Source: Lineus longissimus (lineage: Eukaryota > Nemertea > Pilidiophora > Heteronemertea > Lineidae). Taken from it: a DNA stretch of 64,000 nucleotides. Made by a program: the position numbers and the translations under genes. The stretch is from contig NC_088318.1 in NCBI RefSeq assembly GCF_910592395.1, positions 13,020,349 through 13,084,348 on the forward strand, written 5' to 3'. Below, one piece after another: positions 37,022-49,800 of this stretch (within the stretch, counting starts at the first letter, position 1; every line of letters begins with the position of its first letter). The notes under the pieces were generated by a model. The model was not told where the DNA came from, ran no database searches, and worked only from the letters and a program-made list of their open reading frames with translations.

Positions 37022-39107
37022 ATGGCCGACGTCGAAGTGAGCACGCGAGCTTACTCGAAACTCTTTCTTCACGCTTCAAAATACCCTCACTGCTCAGTAA
37101 ATGGCGTTCTTTTGGCAGAAAAACCAAAACAGAAGGAAACAAAGACCTTGAAATTTGTAGACTGCATACCTTTTTTCCATCTCTCGCTTAGTTTAGCGCC
37201 GATGTTGGAGGTGGCCCTCACACAGGTTTGTTGCATGATCTATTGTCGGACAAATAATCTGTTGTCGGATGATTTTGATTGTCTTGCTGACATTTAATAC
37301 TTGGTGGATTATCTCATAGCAGAGGGTCATTCAGTACATGTCCAGAGTTTTCATTTAGCTAGAGTCAGTTGCTGAGAAAAGTCAATGTCTCAATCAAAAT
37401 CGACAACCTGCGAAAACAACTTTCAGCCATTTTAAATAGAAAAGACCATTTACACTCGCACATTACATTGATTGTTTGTTTAAGGTTTTAATAATGGCTC
37501 TGAATCAGTGATTGATGTTCCTGGGTATATTGTTTCTTCTCCCTACCATAGTCTATGGATTCAGTTCATGTAATCTGTTGATTTATTTTATTTATTGTTA
37601 ACATGTTCAACATCTTCATATTTTCAGGTTGATTCATATTGTAAAAGCAAAGGTCTGGTGATAGCTGGTTATTATCAAGCGAATGACTATTTCAGGGACC
37701 CAAAGTAAGATACTTCATGTTTTATCACATGAGTAGAATTTGTCTGTAGAGAAAACAAATACATGTAAAATGATTGAGTTTTTTGTATCAAAGGAAAAGT
37801 TTGAACTACCAGGGTGGTGGTACTGGTACAATCATGAATTCACTTTCATTTGTATTTTGAATGGTTTGAGTTTTTAATCGCCCAGGTATTTCAATGCATA
37901 CTTCATTTCTTCAAAACATTTGTTTCAGCCTAAATGCCATTGCGCTGAGAATAGGAGACAAAATCAGAGAGCATTTCCCAGAGGCATTAATATTTATGGT
38001 AAGTTTTAGGAAATCATTGTTGGTGTTTTGTTGGCAGTGTTTCAGATATGATATTTGTGAATTAGTGTAAGGATTTTGTCTTAGAAAGTAGACTATGAGA
38101 AAAGACTCTTCTGTAATCTGTATTCTTCGAGTTTTGCCAAAATAAAAAGGGACTGCACCCTGACCCCAGCCCCCAAGCTTCAGATTCATTAGTTTCCATT
38201 TTTCAGAAAGTCATAGTTTGTCATGATTTATCAGACTTCCGCTCATTCACAGACAAATTTCTGAAACACCCCAGGTAATCCATCCACTCCAGTCGTACTC
38301 TTCTAATTCAATACTGTTGTCTTATTTCAGATTGATAATAGAAAGATGAGTGGTGATTGTGAGGAGGTAGTCTACAGAATACACCAGAACCAAGACGGAA
38401 AATGGAAACAGTTAGAAAATGTTAAATATATGTAAGTGTTCCTCAATTGAATGCTCATTCCGTGAAATTGATCTGCTGATTACTATAAACCACCAAAATT
38501 TCGTGGATTTCCTTAACATTAATAACAACCTCGGATTTGTCAGATTTTCGCAAATTGCTAAAATACAGATGCAGAAAATTTACAGATTAACAGTGTTTTG
38601 TCGACTTCATGGAAGTAGTCTAAAAAATGCATAATATCTGGTCCAGAAGACATTTAGAAAGAAGTGTCACCTTTGAGAAAGAAAATCTACTATACTATAT
38701 GCAGAGGCATTTATGACTAGCTATCTTGAACCATCATTGATCCACCATTGGTGTGGGTGTTCAGCGATGTTGAATTTGATATTGCAATGCATTATTATGG
38801 CGCAAAAACCAGAGTTACTAATACTAGCTCAGTTTGGCTGGGCATTCGTTCTTTTCTCCTTTTCTTCAGCTTATTGAATGAATCTTGGTGCAATTTGAAT
38901 GTTGTATCTTCTTAATTTCGTTCGTGACTAAATGAGAATATTCTCATTTTCAGAGACACATTGGAGCCAAACGCATTGGAAGCCACGAGCACGTTGTTCG
39001 ATTCAAAAGCCCACAGTATTCTCACCGATTTCGATAACCATTTAGACGACATCACCAAGGACTGGAGAAATGTGGACATTAATTCACATCTCGAGCATTT
39101 GTCCTAG
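37022..39107 (+). CDS. EMC8: ER membrane protein complex subunit 8/9 (EMC8/EMC9)
   Basis: A cytosolic subunit of the ER membrane protein complex, which inserts membrane proteins. Five exons (37022-37225, 37628-37704, 37929-37998, 38331-38431, 38954-39107) give 201 residues, close to the family's ~207. Hallmarks of the MPN-like UPF0172 family: [20 protein letters not shown] at the N-terminus, [31 protein letters not shown], and the C-terminal [15 protein letters not shown]. The JAMM zinc ligands are absent, as expected for this non-catalytic subunit. Invertebrates usually have one gene for EMC8/EMC9, so the symbol is approximate. Confidence 0.95.
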
Positions 39108-39225
39108 TTTATCACGATAAACCTCGCCATGTGTTTAACATGTATTTGTAAATCACTGGGTGTGTTTGAGGGGATTTGATATTTTAACTGGTATATGTTC
39201 GAATTGACACTTTCTCTGAGTGTGG

Positions 39226-39460
39226 TGCCACTGGTGGCATACTGGTTATGGTGTCTGACTCTCAATCCAGTGTCGTTGGTTCAAATCCATGTCTCATTGC
39301 CTCTTTGTCCTTCACAGGTCGAATTCTGGTGAGAGCTGAAATGACACCAACCATTTGATAATCCGGAGTGCCTCTGTGGAGACCAATAGTACTGACAGTT
39401 GTGTCTTTAGTAAAGACACTGGTCGGTAAAAGTGTTATATAAAAATCGCCATTACATTGC
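39226..39460 (+). repeat. tRNA-derived SINE in the EMC8/9 3' region
   Basis: An A-box-like TGGCATACTGG at 39235-39245 and a B-box GGTTCAAATCC at 39278-39288 lie 33 bases apart, the tRNA spacing. A ~150-bp non-tRNA body follows. No cloverleaf-forming acceptor stem was seen, so a SINE rather than a functional tRNA. Confidence 0.65.
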
Positions 39461-40136
39461 TTGGTGCATTGAAACTGGTTGGATGTTGGGTCCCTTTTGG
39501 AGTTTGTTGTCTGTTATCTTGCCAATATATAACATCTGAGTGAGAGACACAGACTATATCTTTCTTCTTCTAAAAAGAATTTGACATTTGAATCTGAGAA
39601 AAACTTATGCCTTTGTGTAATGTAGGGTAACCTTTTGGTTTGAGTCTGATTACCCATGCACCACTCTCCTCACTACCTACTTGGTTGTAATAATGTAAAA
39701 TTGGGGCTTGAAAAGCTATTTCAAATAATTGTCTGTAAATTTATTTCTGTTAGAATATTTATGTGTCTGGTGGGATGAAATAAGTGTTGATTGCATCATT
39801 TGGCAATTTTTTCTTGAATATTGTATTCACTTGATAAATGAGTATATGGTTGCTCCAAGAGAAATGAATTGCAGTAAAAACTCTCGGAAGATAGATTAGC
39901 CCTACATTGTTCGTTGGATGTATTCTTGAATTTCTATTGCGTCTACATTGTAGGGTATTGGAAGTGTTCCTTTCTCCCAAGTTCATTGGGCTGTACGGGT
40001 AGGGCCTATTATTTGACGCCCTCTATCTAGTTGGAGAACTTTGCAATATTCCTTGACCTTTTTCACTTCTTTATTTATGAATTTGTAACTTTCAAGTCGT
40101 GGGCCATTTATATTAGAGTTTGAAACAAGATTGTGA

Positions 40137-40142
40137 AATAAA
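40137..40142 (+). terminator. Candidate polyadenylation signal, EMC8/9
   Basis: AATAAA about 1 kb after the stop codon. Another AATAAA lies at 40797-40802; I cannot tell which is used. Confidence 0.4.
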
Positions 40143-40884
40143 AAGAAAAGTTCATGCCTTGTTCTTGAATGATACGTGTTGTCTTGTTCAAATTTGGCTG
40201 TACCAAATCTTGAGGTTTTAAGAAGGAATTGGGGAGAGCAAACAGTGATTACTATCTGGTTCTGTTTCTCAATATCGGGCTTTGATTTGGGTGAGACTTG
40301 GCAGAAATTTGAAAAATTGTGATTGCAGGGAAACAGACTGAACAAGCTTTAATTTCCCGCAAATACAGGCTGCTTACTGCTCCCCAGTCACACTCGAATT
40401 CTAATGTGATTTGCCCGAATTGCTGTCGTTTCACACCTAAGCTGTTTTCCCCCTATGTACTTGGTAGTTCTGCCCCCGATGTTAAAAAATTAACTTTAGG
40501 ACCAAAGAGATTTGAACATTGTTGGGGACAGTTCAAAACCTGACAATTATAAGTTTGCTCTGTAATCTGTCGAAAGAGTTGTGAAACCACCACCATGACA
40601 GGTATCTCTATTTGAGTAATATATCATTTGAAAAGCAGCAAACAAGTCCAAAGAAGCATGAGGTGGACTTAGACGGCTGAACAACCATGGGGCAAAAAGG
40701 CTAGGGGATGAAATGACTGTACTAATTGTAGTTCATGTACTTTGTACTTTCAAAAACCATTCTTTCGGCCAAAATGCATGGCTATACTAAGCTGTAAATA
40801 AAGCATTAGTATCAAAGGAGCCTTTTGTTCTGTTGTTGCTTGCAGTTAAACTATCATTCAATACAAACGCCAGTTGAAACAGGT

Positions 40885-42365
40885 TTGTCATGGTGTGAAT
40901 GTGTCACCTCCAAACAATGATTACACATCCAATTTCTCGGACCACCTCAATTGGTTGTCCCTTATACCGGTACTCGCAACATGAACGTCCTTCAATAAGG
41001 ATGAGGCATCCTCCCCTTCCAGACCACCTCACTCGGCTGTTTCTGGACACAATTTGGCTGCCTCTACTCGCAGTATGTAAGTTTCTCCTTCAATAATGAC
41101 GACGCACCCAATCTTTGGGGAACACCCAAAACGGATGTCTTGAAATTTTTATGTGTCATGATTATTGAAGGAGGAGACGTATTCACAAAGTGAGTTGAGT
41201 GAGACAGTCGATTGAGTTGTCCCCCAAAGGCTGGATGTGTACTTATACTCGAAGAAGGAGACTCTTGAATTTAAAGGTGTCACAGCCATTTGGGTTCAAA
41301 GGACATCACCAGTACAATCCTGCCACAGGCCTACTCCAGTCTCGTTCAGGAAGACAGAGGCTGAGTTGGTGGTGACATTTCCAAAAGATCAATTTATATC
41401 TCGTTGATACATGTACTTCTGTGGAGTGTGTCGCCACTTAATCAACTGGCGACATTAGCCAAAGACTCCCTCTGGCCATGTCCATAGAGACTGAGGTGTG
41501 ACGGTGGTGGTCCTTCAGAAGTTATTTCAAACCATGTCTTACTCTTTGATAGAGATCAGAGAGTATACCTTCTTAGGAACGTTTTGGCCACCCAAACAGA
41601 CTATGAGCTCGAGAGAAGACCCTTATCCCCTGCACGTGTGGTCATGTCCCTGAAGAACATTTCAGACCTTTTTCTTGCTCATGGACTGCATGGGGAAGGC
41701 ATCACCCAGACTATTGGTGGCACCTTGACACCATCGCGATTGTTTTTACTAATAATGTGAAGATTTATCACCATCGCTATTCTGAAAGACATTTGAAATT
41801 AGCACAATTGGTTGTCTCGAAGTCATGTTGACACATCAAAAGCGTTTCCTTGACACATGCATCCTAAGGACATTTCAACCACCTAAACACAATGACAGTG
41901 TCGCCTTCTTCAATAATAATCACAGATCCAACCTTTGCGGAACAACATACCAGTAAACAGGTTATTGAAATGGATTCTGGATATGTCCCAACAACCTAAG
42001 AGGTGACACTTTCATACCTTGAGTGGAGACAGTTGATGGAGGTTGTCCCAAAGAATGGATGTGTCATTGTTATTGAAGGGGGCGACACATTCACATTGTG
42101 AGCTGGGTTGGCCAACTCATGTGGTTCAAAGGTCCACAGGACTTGTCAAGGAGATTGTTTCAATCTGTCAACAGGACCGAGAGACGGCCAATTGTGGCAA
42201 TTGCAAATGACCTTTGGATAAGTGATGTTGACAAAACTTTATATTGTTAGTATAAAAGGGACTGAGACTCTTTGAGGTGCCACCAATAGTCAAGGTGATG
42301 CTCTCCCCTCGTTGTCCATGAGCGAGAAAATCTTTGTCTGATATGTCCTTTAGGGATGTGACCAC
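40885..42365. repeat. Mosaic of ~90-bp direct and inverted repeat units
   Basis: Diverged copies of 'ccttcaataatgacgacgca..ccaatctttggggaaca' appear near 40907, 40990, 41085 and 41913. Inverted copies ('attattgaaggaggagacg..cccaaaggctggatgtg') appear near 41160-41245 and 42045-42095. No gene was recognised here. Confidence 0.5.
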
Positions 42366-42414
42366 CTAGTGGGGAGTTGAGAATCTTCTCTCAATGTCGA
42401 TTTTTGTGGCCATT

Positions 42415-43290
42415 AGTGTCACATCTCCTGCCAGTAAATTATGCCTCCTACCTACTCTGATTGAGTAGGGTGGTGAGAGTCTTCTCTCATTGATGATTTG
42501 GTGGCCATTAGTACCACTATATGAGTGGTTGGCTGTGTCACATCTCCTGCCAGTAAATTATGCCTCCTACCTACTCTGATTGAGTGGGGTGGTGAGAGTC
42601 TTCTCTCATTGTCGATTTTTGTGGCCATTAGTACCACTATATGAGTGGTTGGCTGTGTCACATCTCCTGTCAGTAAATTATGCCTCCTACCTACTCTGAT
42701 TGAGTGGGGTGGTGAGAGTCTTCTCTCATTGATGATTTTGGTGGCCATTAGTACCACTATATGAGTGGTTGGCTGTGTCACATCTCCTGTCAGTAAATTA
42801 TGCCTCCTACCTACTCTGATTGAGTGGGGTGGTGAGAGTCTTCTCTCATTGATGATTTTGGTGGCCATTAGTACCACTATATGAGTGGTTGGCTGTGTCA
42901 CATCTCCTGTCAGTAAATTATGCCTCCTACCTACTCTGATTGAGTGGGGTGGTGAGAGTCTTCTCTCATTGTCGATTTTTGTGGCCATTAGTACCACTAT
43001 ATGAGTGGTTGGCTGTGTCACATCTCCTGTCAGTAAATTATGCCTCCTACCTACTCTGATTGAGTGGGGTGGTGAGAGTCTTCTCTCATTGATGATTTGG
43101 TGGCCATTAGTACCACTATATGAGTGGTTGACTGTGTCACATCTCCTGCCAGTAAATTATGCCTCCTACCTACTCTGATTGAGTGGGGTGGTGAGAGTCT
43201 TCTCTCATTGATGATTTGGTGGCCATTAGTACCACTATATGAGTGGTTGACTGTGTCACATCTCCTGCCAGTAAATTATGCCTCCTACTA
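42415..43290. repeat. 120-bp tandem satellite, about seven copies
   Basis: Units align exactly 120 bases apart (e.g. catctcctgtcagtaaatta at 42661, 42781, 42901, 43021). Copies vary mainly in 'gatgatttt/gtcgattttt' and gcc/gtc. Because 120 is divisible by three, one minus-strand frame stays open for 189 codons; I regard that as a by-product, not a gene. Confidence 0.93.
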
Positions 43291-43350
43291 ACTGACACTG
43301 ATTGAATAAAGTATTCAAAATTAATATCAATTACAAATCATCTTTTAAGT

Positions 43351-43356
43351 TTTATT
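43351..43356 (-). terminator. Polyadenylation signal for the long form of the 43.9-55.0 kb gene
   Basis: TTTATT on the plus strand, about 540 bases past the stop at 43892 and about 60 bases before the satellite array. Confidence 0.5.
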
Positions 43357-43891
43357 AGTTATTTCTGCCTATATGTTGATGACATAATTACTGTTGGAAT
43401 ACTTTACATTACAGCAAGAATACATCTTGATGATAGTGATACCTCTACACCCCAAAGATCATTTTCATTAATTAATGACACTTGTATAACTAATCTCTTT
43501 ATAAAGTAAAATGTACATATCACATTATATCACAGGCTGCTGCCACTAATACACAAACAGTATACAAACACGAGATGGCATACTGGCATGATTCTACAAG
43601 GTGTCTTGACAAATATAACAATGTCAATTACATGGTAGATAAAGGAACTGGTTTACTACAAACCAGAAACCAGGCTTGGCTCTTCTGGAATGTGAGGAGT
43701 AAAACAATATGTGACCAGTTACAACAAAACTAGATGCATGTCGCACAGAAGATGAGCCTAAATGACACCAGGAGACAATGGAAGAAATTGATGTACTCAG
43801 GTTTAAAGAGAGGCAGACAGCAGTGAAAGGAACAATTAGTCCATCTCATCAATATATCAGATATTCAAGGCGTATGGAGAACTAATGTACG

Positions 43892-46800
43892 TTAAATCAT
43901 TTTCAAAATTGCGTCAACATCAGTAATATTAGTTACTTTAAGGGTGACCTGCTGCACTTTGATTTCGGCACCATCTTGACCTTGCACATTTTCATTTTCA
44001 TAAACCTCATCGGCTGTCAGAGAATCAGCAGAATTTTCATCGTCCTCAGCCTCATCTTGAGGATCTGACAACATAGTAGTGCGACCGTTTTCCCTATCTG
44101 CATTCAATGATTCCTTCCCCTGTTCCAAATTATCACTTAAAGTAGCCACACATGTATCCCCCAATTCACCCTCTATGTTTACATTTTCTTCATTTTCGGC
44201 AGACGTCGTCTGCTCTCCATTTGAATCGAACACGTCCACACTTTCAACATTTTCAACAGTTTCATCAACAATCTCATTGTCATCATCAACACCATCGTCA
44301 GCATTGTCATTAGCATGACTTTCACCATCCATACCATTGTCATGAGCATGATTTTCACCATCAGTACCATTGTCATCAACGTGATTTTCATCACCATCAA
44401 TACTATTTTCACCATCAACATCAATGCCATCATGAACAGCCACAACATTTTCATCATTCTCAAAACTGTTGTCACCATTCATGCCATCAGTGGTTTCTCT
44501 TTTAAGAATTGCACCAGCGTCAACATTAGCACTGTCAGAATTATCAACACCTGTATTATCAATGTCTGTATTGTCAAAATTTTCAACACCTGCATTATCA
44601 GCATCTGCATCATCAGAATTATCAACATCTGCATTGTCTATGCCACTTTCAACGTTGTCCACCCCATTATCAATGATTCCTGTATCCTCATTGGATGATG
44701 CACCCTGCTCCATTTTTGCCTCGTCAATCCCACTTTCGACCCCGCTCTCCTTTCCACTGTCGTCTGCCCCCGTGCCAATGACCTTGAGGTCCAGATTCTG
44801 CTCGGAGAAGGTCACACTTTTAGAAGACCCAACACGCTTTCTACTCTTGATCTCATCCTGCAAAAAGATGAAAATGCACTGCCTTTGCACTTGGTCAAAA
44901 CATTCTTTCAGCTCCTCACTCCGAATGTGTTTTGATGATATTGATAAGTCACGCCCAGAGGAAGACTTCTTTGTCTTTCTCTCACCAAAATCATTTGGAG
45001 TTGAAAGAAGTCGTTTACCACCGGGAGTACGCCACAACATTTTACAAGCATGGATGACTGCAGTTTTCTGAATGCTCCAACTATGGCCAAGTACCAATGC
45101 CATATTGGGCTGGTATTACAAACCCGAATGAGTACAGAAGTCTATCGACAGAAAGTTTAAAAGAGGCCTATAGATGGCATACCTCATTTTGTAAAATTCC
45201 ACTGTGGCTGCTAGCCACACTTCTTGATCTTGGATGGCCAATTTGATCTGCAAAAAAAGAGGACATGAAAACCTCGGGGCATGATAATTATCATAAAGTA
45301 CAATTGTTGATGACGCATGTCTTCATTATGAAAAGGCTTTTCTCTCTTACTCACCTTTAGATCTGAGGTCCCTGTCTTTGCCAGGTTGAGTAATAAAAGT
45401 GTGACCATCTCCGACCTCCGTTGCACTGTCTACTTGTGAATAATGATCACCTGGTGCCTGGTATTTACCCCGCTAGAAGAGATCAGATAATAAGACTTCA
45501 GTGAAGAATAATCGTCTGAAAATTAATTTGGCCTGGAACATCGATTGAGGATGCGGCCCAGTTAAAACGAATTTGCTTGGTCAATGCCAGAGGTCCATAT
45601 TCCCACTGGCTCTCATCCCTTGTTGTGAGTCTTGCTGTTTAACACTTATTGTTCACCTGGCCAAGCAGTGCTGCTGGCCGAGGAAGCCAAGGACTGGGGA
45701 GATTCCCCTGCTCTTTCTGAATGATCCTTATAAGGGTTCTTTCTTGACGCATGCGCCATTGACAGTAACATAACTTGGCCTTTGAGAGCGACATTGTCCC
45801 CCTGGTAAGCCTGATGAATGTTACTTAGAGGGGTAAGTCGTTAGTTCACATCTCATTACTCTTGGTCCAACTTAATCTATTTCCTAACTTTAAAACGGTG
45901 TCATTGAAGTGGGATTTTATACTAATTGAGTTTGGGAACTTCAAGGTAGTTAAGGTATTCTCTGATTGGAACTCCAAGTTTACAGGCAAGGAGAAAAATC
46001 CATGCATTGAGTCACTTGGAATGTGAAAATAAAACGTGTCTGAAATGCAACAAATGTGCTGTGCAAGTTGTTGGCAAACATCCGCAGTTGAAATCAGCAA
46101 TGCAACATTCCTTGATACTGTTAAACCCTTTATTTTCCCACGCCTAATATTTTTGCAATTTATGAACACAAGGCAAATATCAGGGGTACAAAAGTGTTCA
46201 ACTTCAAGCAATCATGTTTTTGCAAACAAACAGATCAGCAAGAAAGAGGAATTTACAGTACATGGAAGTTTCAACACTTGGAACATGCAACACTGCTAAA
46301 CATGCAAACAAAATATCAAAAAATTATTCAGGATCCATTTTGATGGCTATATGATCTATCATGCTAAAGATTGACATGTATTTACAAAATTCGCAAAACT
46401 GGTGACCAATCCATATGGCATGCCCTTGAGTGCATTAAAATTCAACCAGGGATTGAATGAACTGAAAGGGTTTCAACACCACCCAATAAACTGCATCAGA
46501 CACCTAGAAAATGTTTGCAATTCTTATCAGGCTATATCAGCTGAAGTATGTTGGAAACAGAATTGGTTGATTTAAATGTGTACAAGCATTTTCCCACACT
46601 GTCCGTTCCAGCAAGTTGACTCATGTAAACTACAAACACTTTTCTGAGAAGTCCAGCTCGAGAAGAACATGTACCACATGTAGTCGAAATCAATTTTCTA
46701 CTTTAATTCAAGTAAAATATTTGCAAACATTTTAAAGTCATGGCCGAATTCATTCAGAAGGCAATCCAGTAAACTCCAAACATTATACTCTTACCCAAAC

Positions 46801-49800
46801 ACCTTTACAACAAAAATGATATGATTTTTTAATGCATATTGGACAATGTCGGAGTGGGCGACATGGCGCCTTGGACAGAATCAATATGGAATCATTATGA
46901 ACGGGCATACAAATATTGAAAATCAAGCAAGGAAATTTGTATTATCAGCAGACCAATGCCGCTGTTGATAAAGTAAATATCTACTGTTGTTGATTAAGTA
47001 AATATCTACTGATATGGTACTTTTTTGGCCAAGGAGGTAAGCTTTTAAAATGCTTTGGAAAGGAAACAAATATTTCACTCACCTCTTGAACTGTATGTCT
47101 GTATTCTCCACCACCAAGCCTGTAGGGTGCATTGAAGGAGAAGAGGAAGGCAACAGGCAGAAAAAAGGAGAGGGAGAGAAGCATGGAAGTGAGGATGTGA
47201 GGATGTGGGAAGAAGAAAAGACAGTTGGAAGAGAAGAGAAGATTGCAGTTGAATATGTGCAGCAGATTGAAATATGAGCAGATGAAAAATGATAAAATAT
47301 GAGCAGATGAGAATTGATCCAATTTGTACAGATGAGAATTGATGAGAGGGGAAAGATAGAAAAAGATGTTTTGGAGGAAAAAGAAAAAAAACAAAACAAA
47401 CATTAGTGTATTTCACGGCACTGAATAAAGAATGTAAACAAACAGCAGCCTTTGCATTTATTTTATTTCAATTCCTTTGCCCTTGGTTTAAAATTGCAAG
47501 GTTGCTTTATTTCGAAAAGGTGTGTACAAACGTCAAGTCGAAAGATATTCATATGTATACAAATGTATTCTGAAAGTTCATATGTTCATTCAAGTCTGAG
47601 AGGATTCTTCGACAGTCCAGCTAGGTCAAGGTCAAGTTCAAACTTTGTTTCAAGGTCAAACTTGATTTCAAAGTCAATATACATGAAAGGTCAAGTCTAG
47701 GTCAAGGTCAGCGCAGCATGTCCTGTTTATCCCTTACAAATGTTGTGAAGCAAGCAGAGCGAACATTCTGGTTTCCCTGTCTCTGGCACCTGCCAAGCAA
47801 GTTTAAGCTCATGTTTGCAAGTTTGAGACAATGCGTTTCCATGTTTTGGTTGCAAAGCCTTAAACTTTCTGCTCGATTGTGGCACTGCCCCGAACAGTGC
47901 TGAACATTTTTTGAAGATATTCTTCAGCCTAAACTTTGTATTTAGCTCAATTTCTGGTGTAATGCGCAAAATAAATGGCTTGAAATTCAACTCTGGCAGA
48001 AATTCAATGTCATACACCGACAGTTTAGTATCGTCACTGTCTACATCCGTCTCGGCTGTTTTGCCAGTAGAACAATTTGCAGTACTTGGTGTACTTTTAA
48101 GCAAAGGCACAAAACAGGTAGAAGTTCCCTCTTTATCGTAAACCATAGGCATCTTGTACGGTAAATGCAGTTGCCTTTTCATTCTGTGCAAAAGCAAGAG
48201 GTACCGTAAGGAGGTGAATGCAAAATAACACGTAGCACTGGCAGACGCACTGGCAGTCGTCAAAATTATTTGATGAGTTATGCATTGAGACTGTCACAGT
48301 AGACTTCAATATGTCGTCAATAGTATAAGCATTACAAAATGCGCAATCAATTCCAAAATTGCTTAGGACAGGGCCTGTTTTATGACAGGATGTGGCAACA
48401 TTTACCCCCGCTTAACCTTAAAACCCAGCTTTACCTCAGTGTCTTCGTCATCTGAGAATGGCTTCTCTCCCGCAACATCTTCAACTCATTTTCATCGATT
48501 ATATACCGGTTGTGCAACAGAGCGGGTGTGGCAGACATGTAGTAGAGCCGGTCAACCCGGTATCCCTTCACCTATAATGAAAAAAACAACACTAATTTAT
48601 TTTAAGTGTTAATTGATGTACACATGAGACCGACATTGCTTTGTATTCATGGATCTTGCCCACAGATCGAGTGATACATTCTGGTACCATACCATGCTTC
48701 AAGCAATGGCTTCAAACCTTTCAATTACTGTAAAGTGATTGGGTTGAACACTTCGGAGCTACTTATGCTCATGAACATTTCATTTGAAAGGCCTGGAAAG
48801 CCTCCTATTTCACCTCTTCCATTGCATACCTCTGACGTCCTCTTCAACGTCCGACACCTTTCCAAAGCCTTCTGTCCAGCCTCTAATCTTACAGACTGCT
48901 CACTTCCATTTAGTTTGCTGCCGTCTGCGGTCGATATTAAGCGACTCTCCGGAGTTACACTCGTCTGTAAGATAGTGAGAGTACAATTTAATAAAGCTGG
49001 CAAAAGTTGTCTTAATCAGCATGATCAGAGTCCATCACTGGCTGATGCACTGCCCCCCCCCCCCTCCCACATCGCGAGTCTATAAAACCCATGTACATTT
49101 ATCGTTGCGCAGTCAAGTGCTGGTGGCAAGAGCTAGACTTGAGATCGAGGCCTCAGACAGCAGGGTATCTCCTACTCTTTGCAAATGACCCCGAGGATTA
49201 TTTTCAGTGCACACACCAAATAGACTTTTGCCTTTTGTCAACCAGTCGAGCAGCTCTAGTGAAAACATGTTTATTGAACCATGCAACATGACTGATTGTT
49301 GACAGGCAGTCAAACGCGCTAACCACTGGACCACAGGGCGTGGGCAACAAACCATGCAGAAGATTGACCACCTTGCAGAACGTCGAGTTCTCTTGATATG
49401 AGAGGTACGATAACAATTAGACATTTTAGATAGTAGGATATTTTGCTTTTCTGTGAATAAACTTATGATATCTGTTTAAGTTAGTCCATGCGGTGATTTT
49501 ATGCCTGCTGCGCCAATCTTTGTGGCGCAGGCTCAATGGGTAACAACTAAAGATAAATTTGGACAATAAAAGTGCTTCTTCATCAAAGATATCAAGCGCT
49601 ATGGACTTCAAAAACATTTTTCTGTTTTTAAGCTACTTTTATTGCACTCTTCAACTTCTTTTTAGATAGCTTACCAAGTATCTTTCTGAGCATATTGACA
49701 TTGGCCGGTGGGTGGGTGTTTTGGCAGCACTTCTTGGGCTTACAACTGGCAGTGGGACTTGTTTGAACCTGCTAGTGGAACTGAAAGAAAAAAGTAGATA

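Noticed and set aside
42452-43021. 189-codon minus open frame of 40-residue repeats
   Set aside because: Produced by a 120-bp DNA satellite whose length is divisible by three; it has no separate start context and the repeat continues outside the frame.
44469-45071. 200-codon plus frame rich in Ser/Thr
   Set aside because: Reverse-strand shadow of the acidic coding repeat of the uncharacterised gene.
47075-47416. Overlapping 140-, 113- and 106-codon minus frames rich in Phe/Ser
   Set aside because: They arise from a purine-rich plus-strand intron stretch; only the 37-nt exon 47083-47119 inside has splice support and phase agreement.
49281-49340. Possible tRNA gene (GTGGTCCAGTGGTTAGCGCG on the minus strand)
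   Set aside because: No matching acceptor stem and a degenerate B-box; better explained as a SINE relic.
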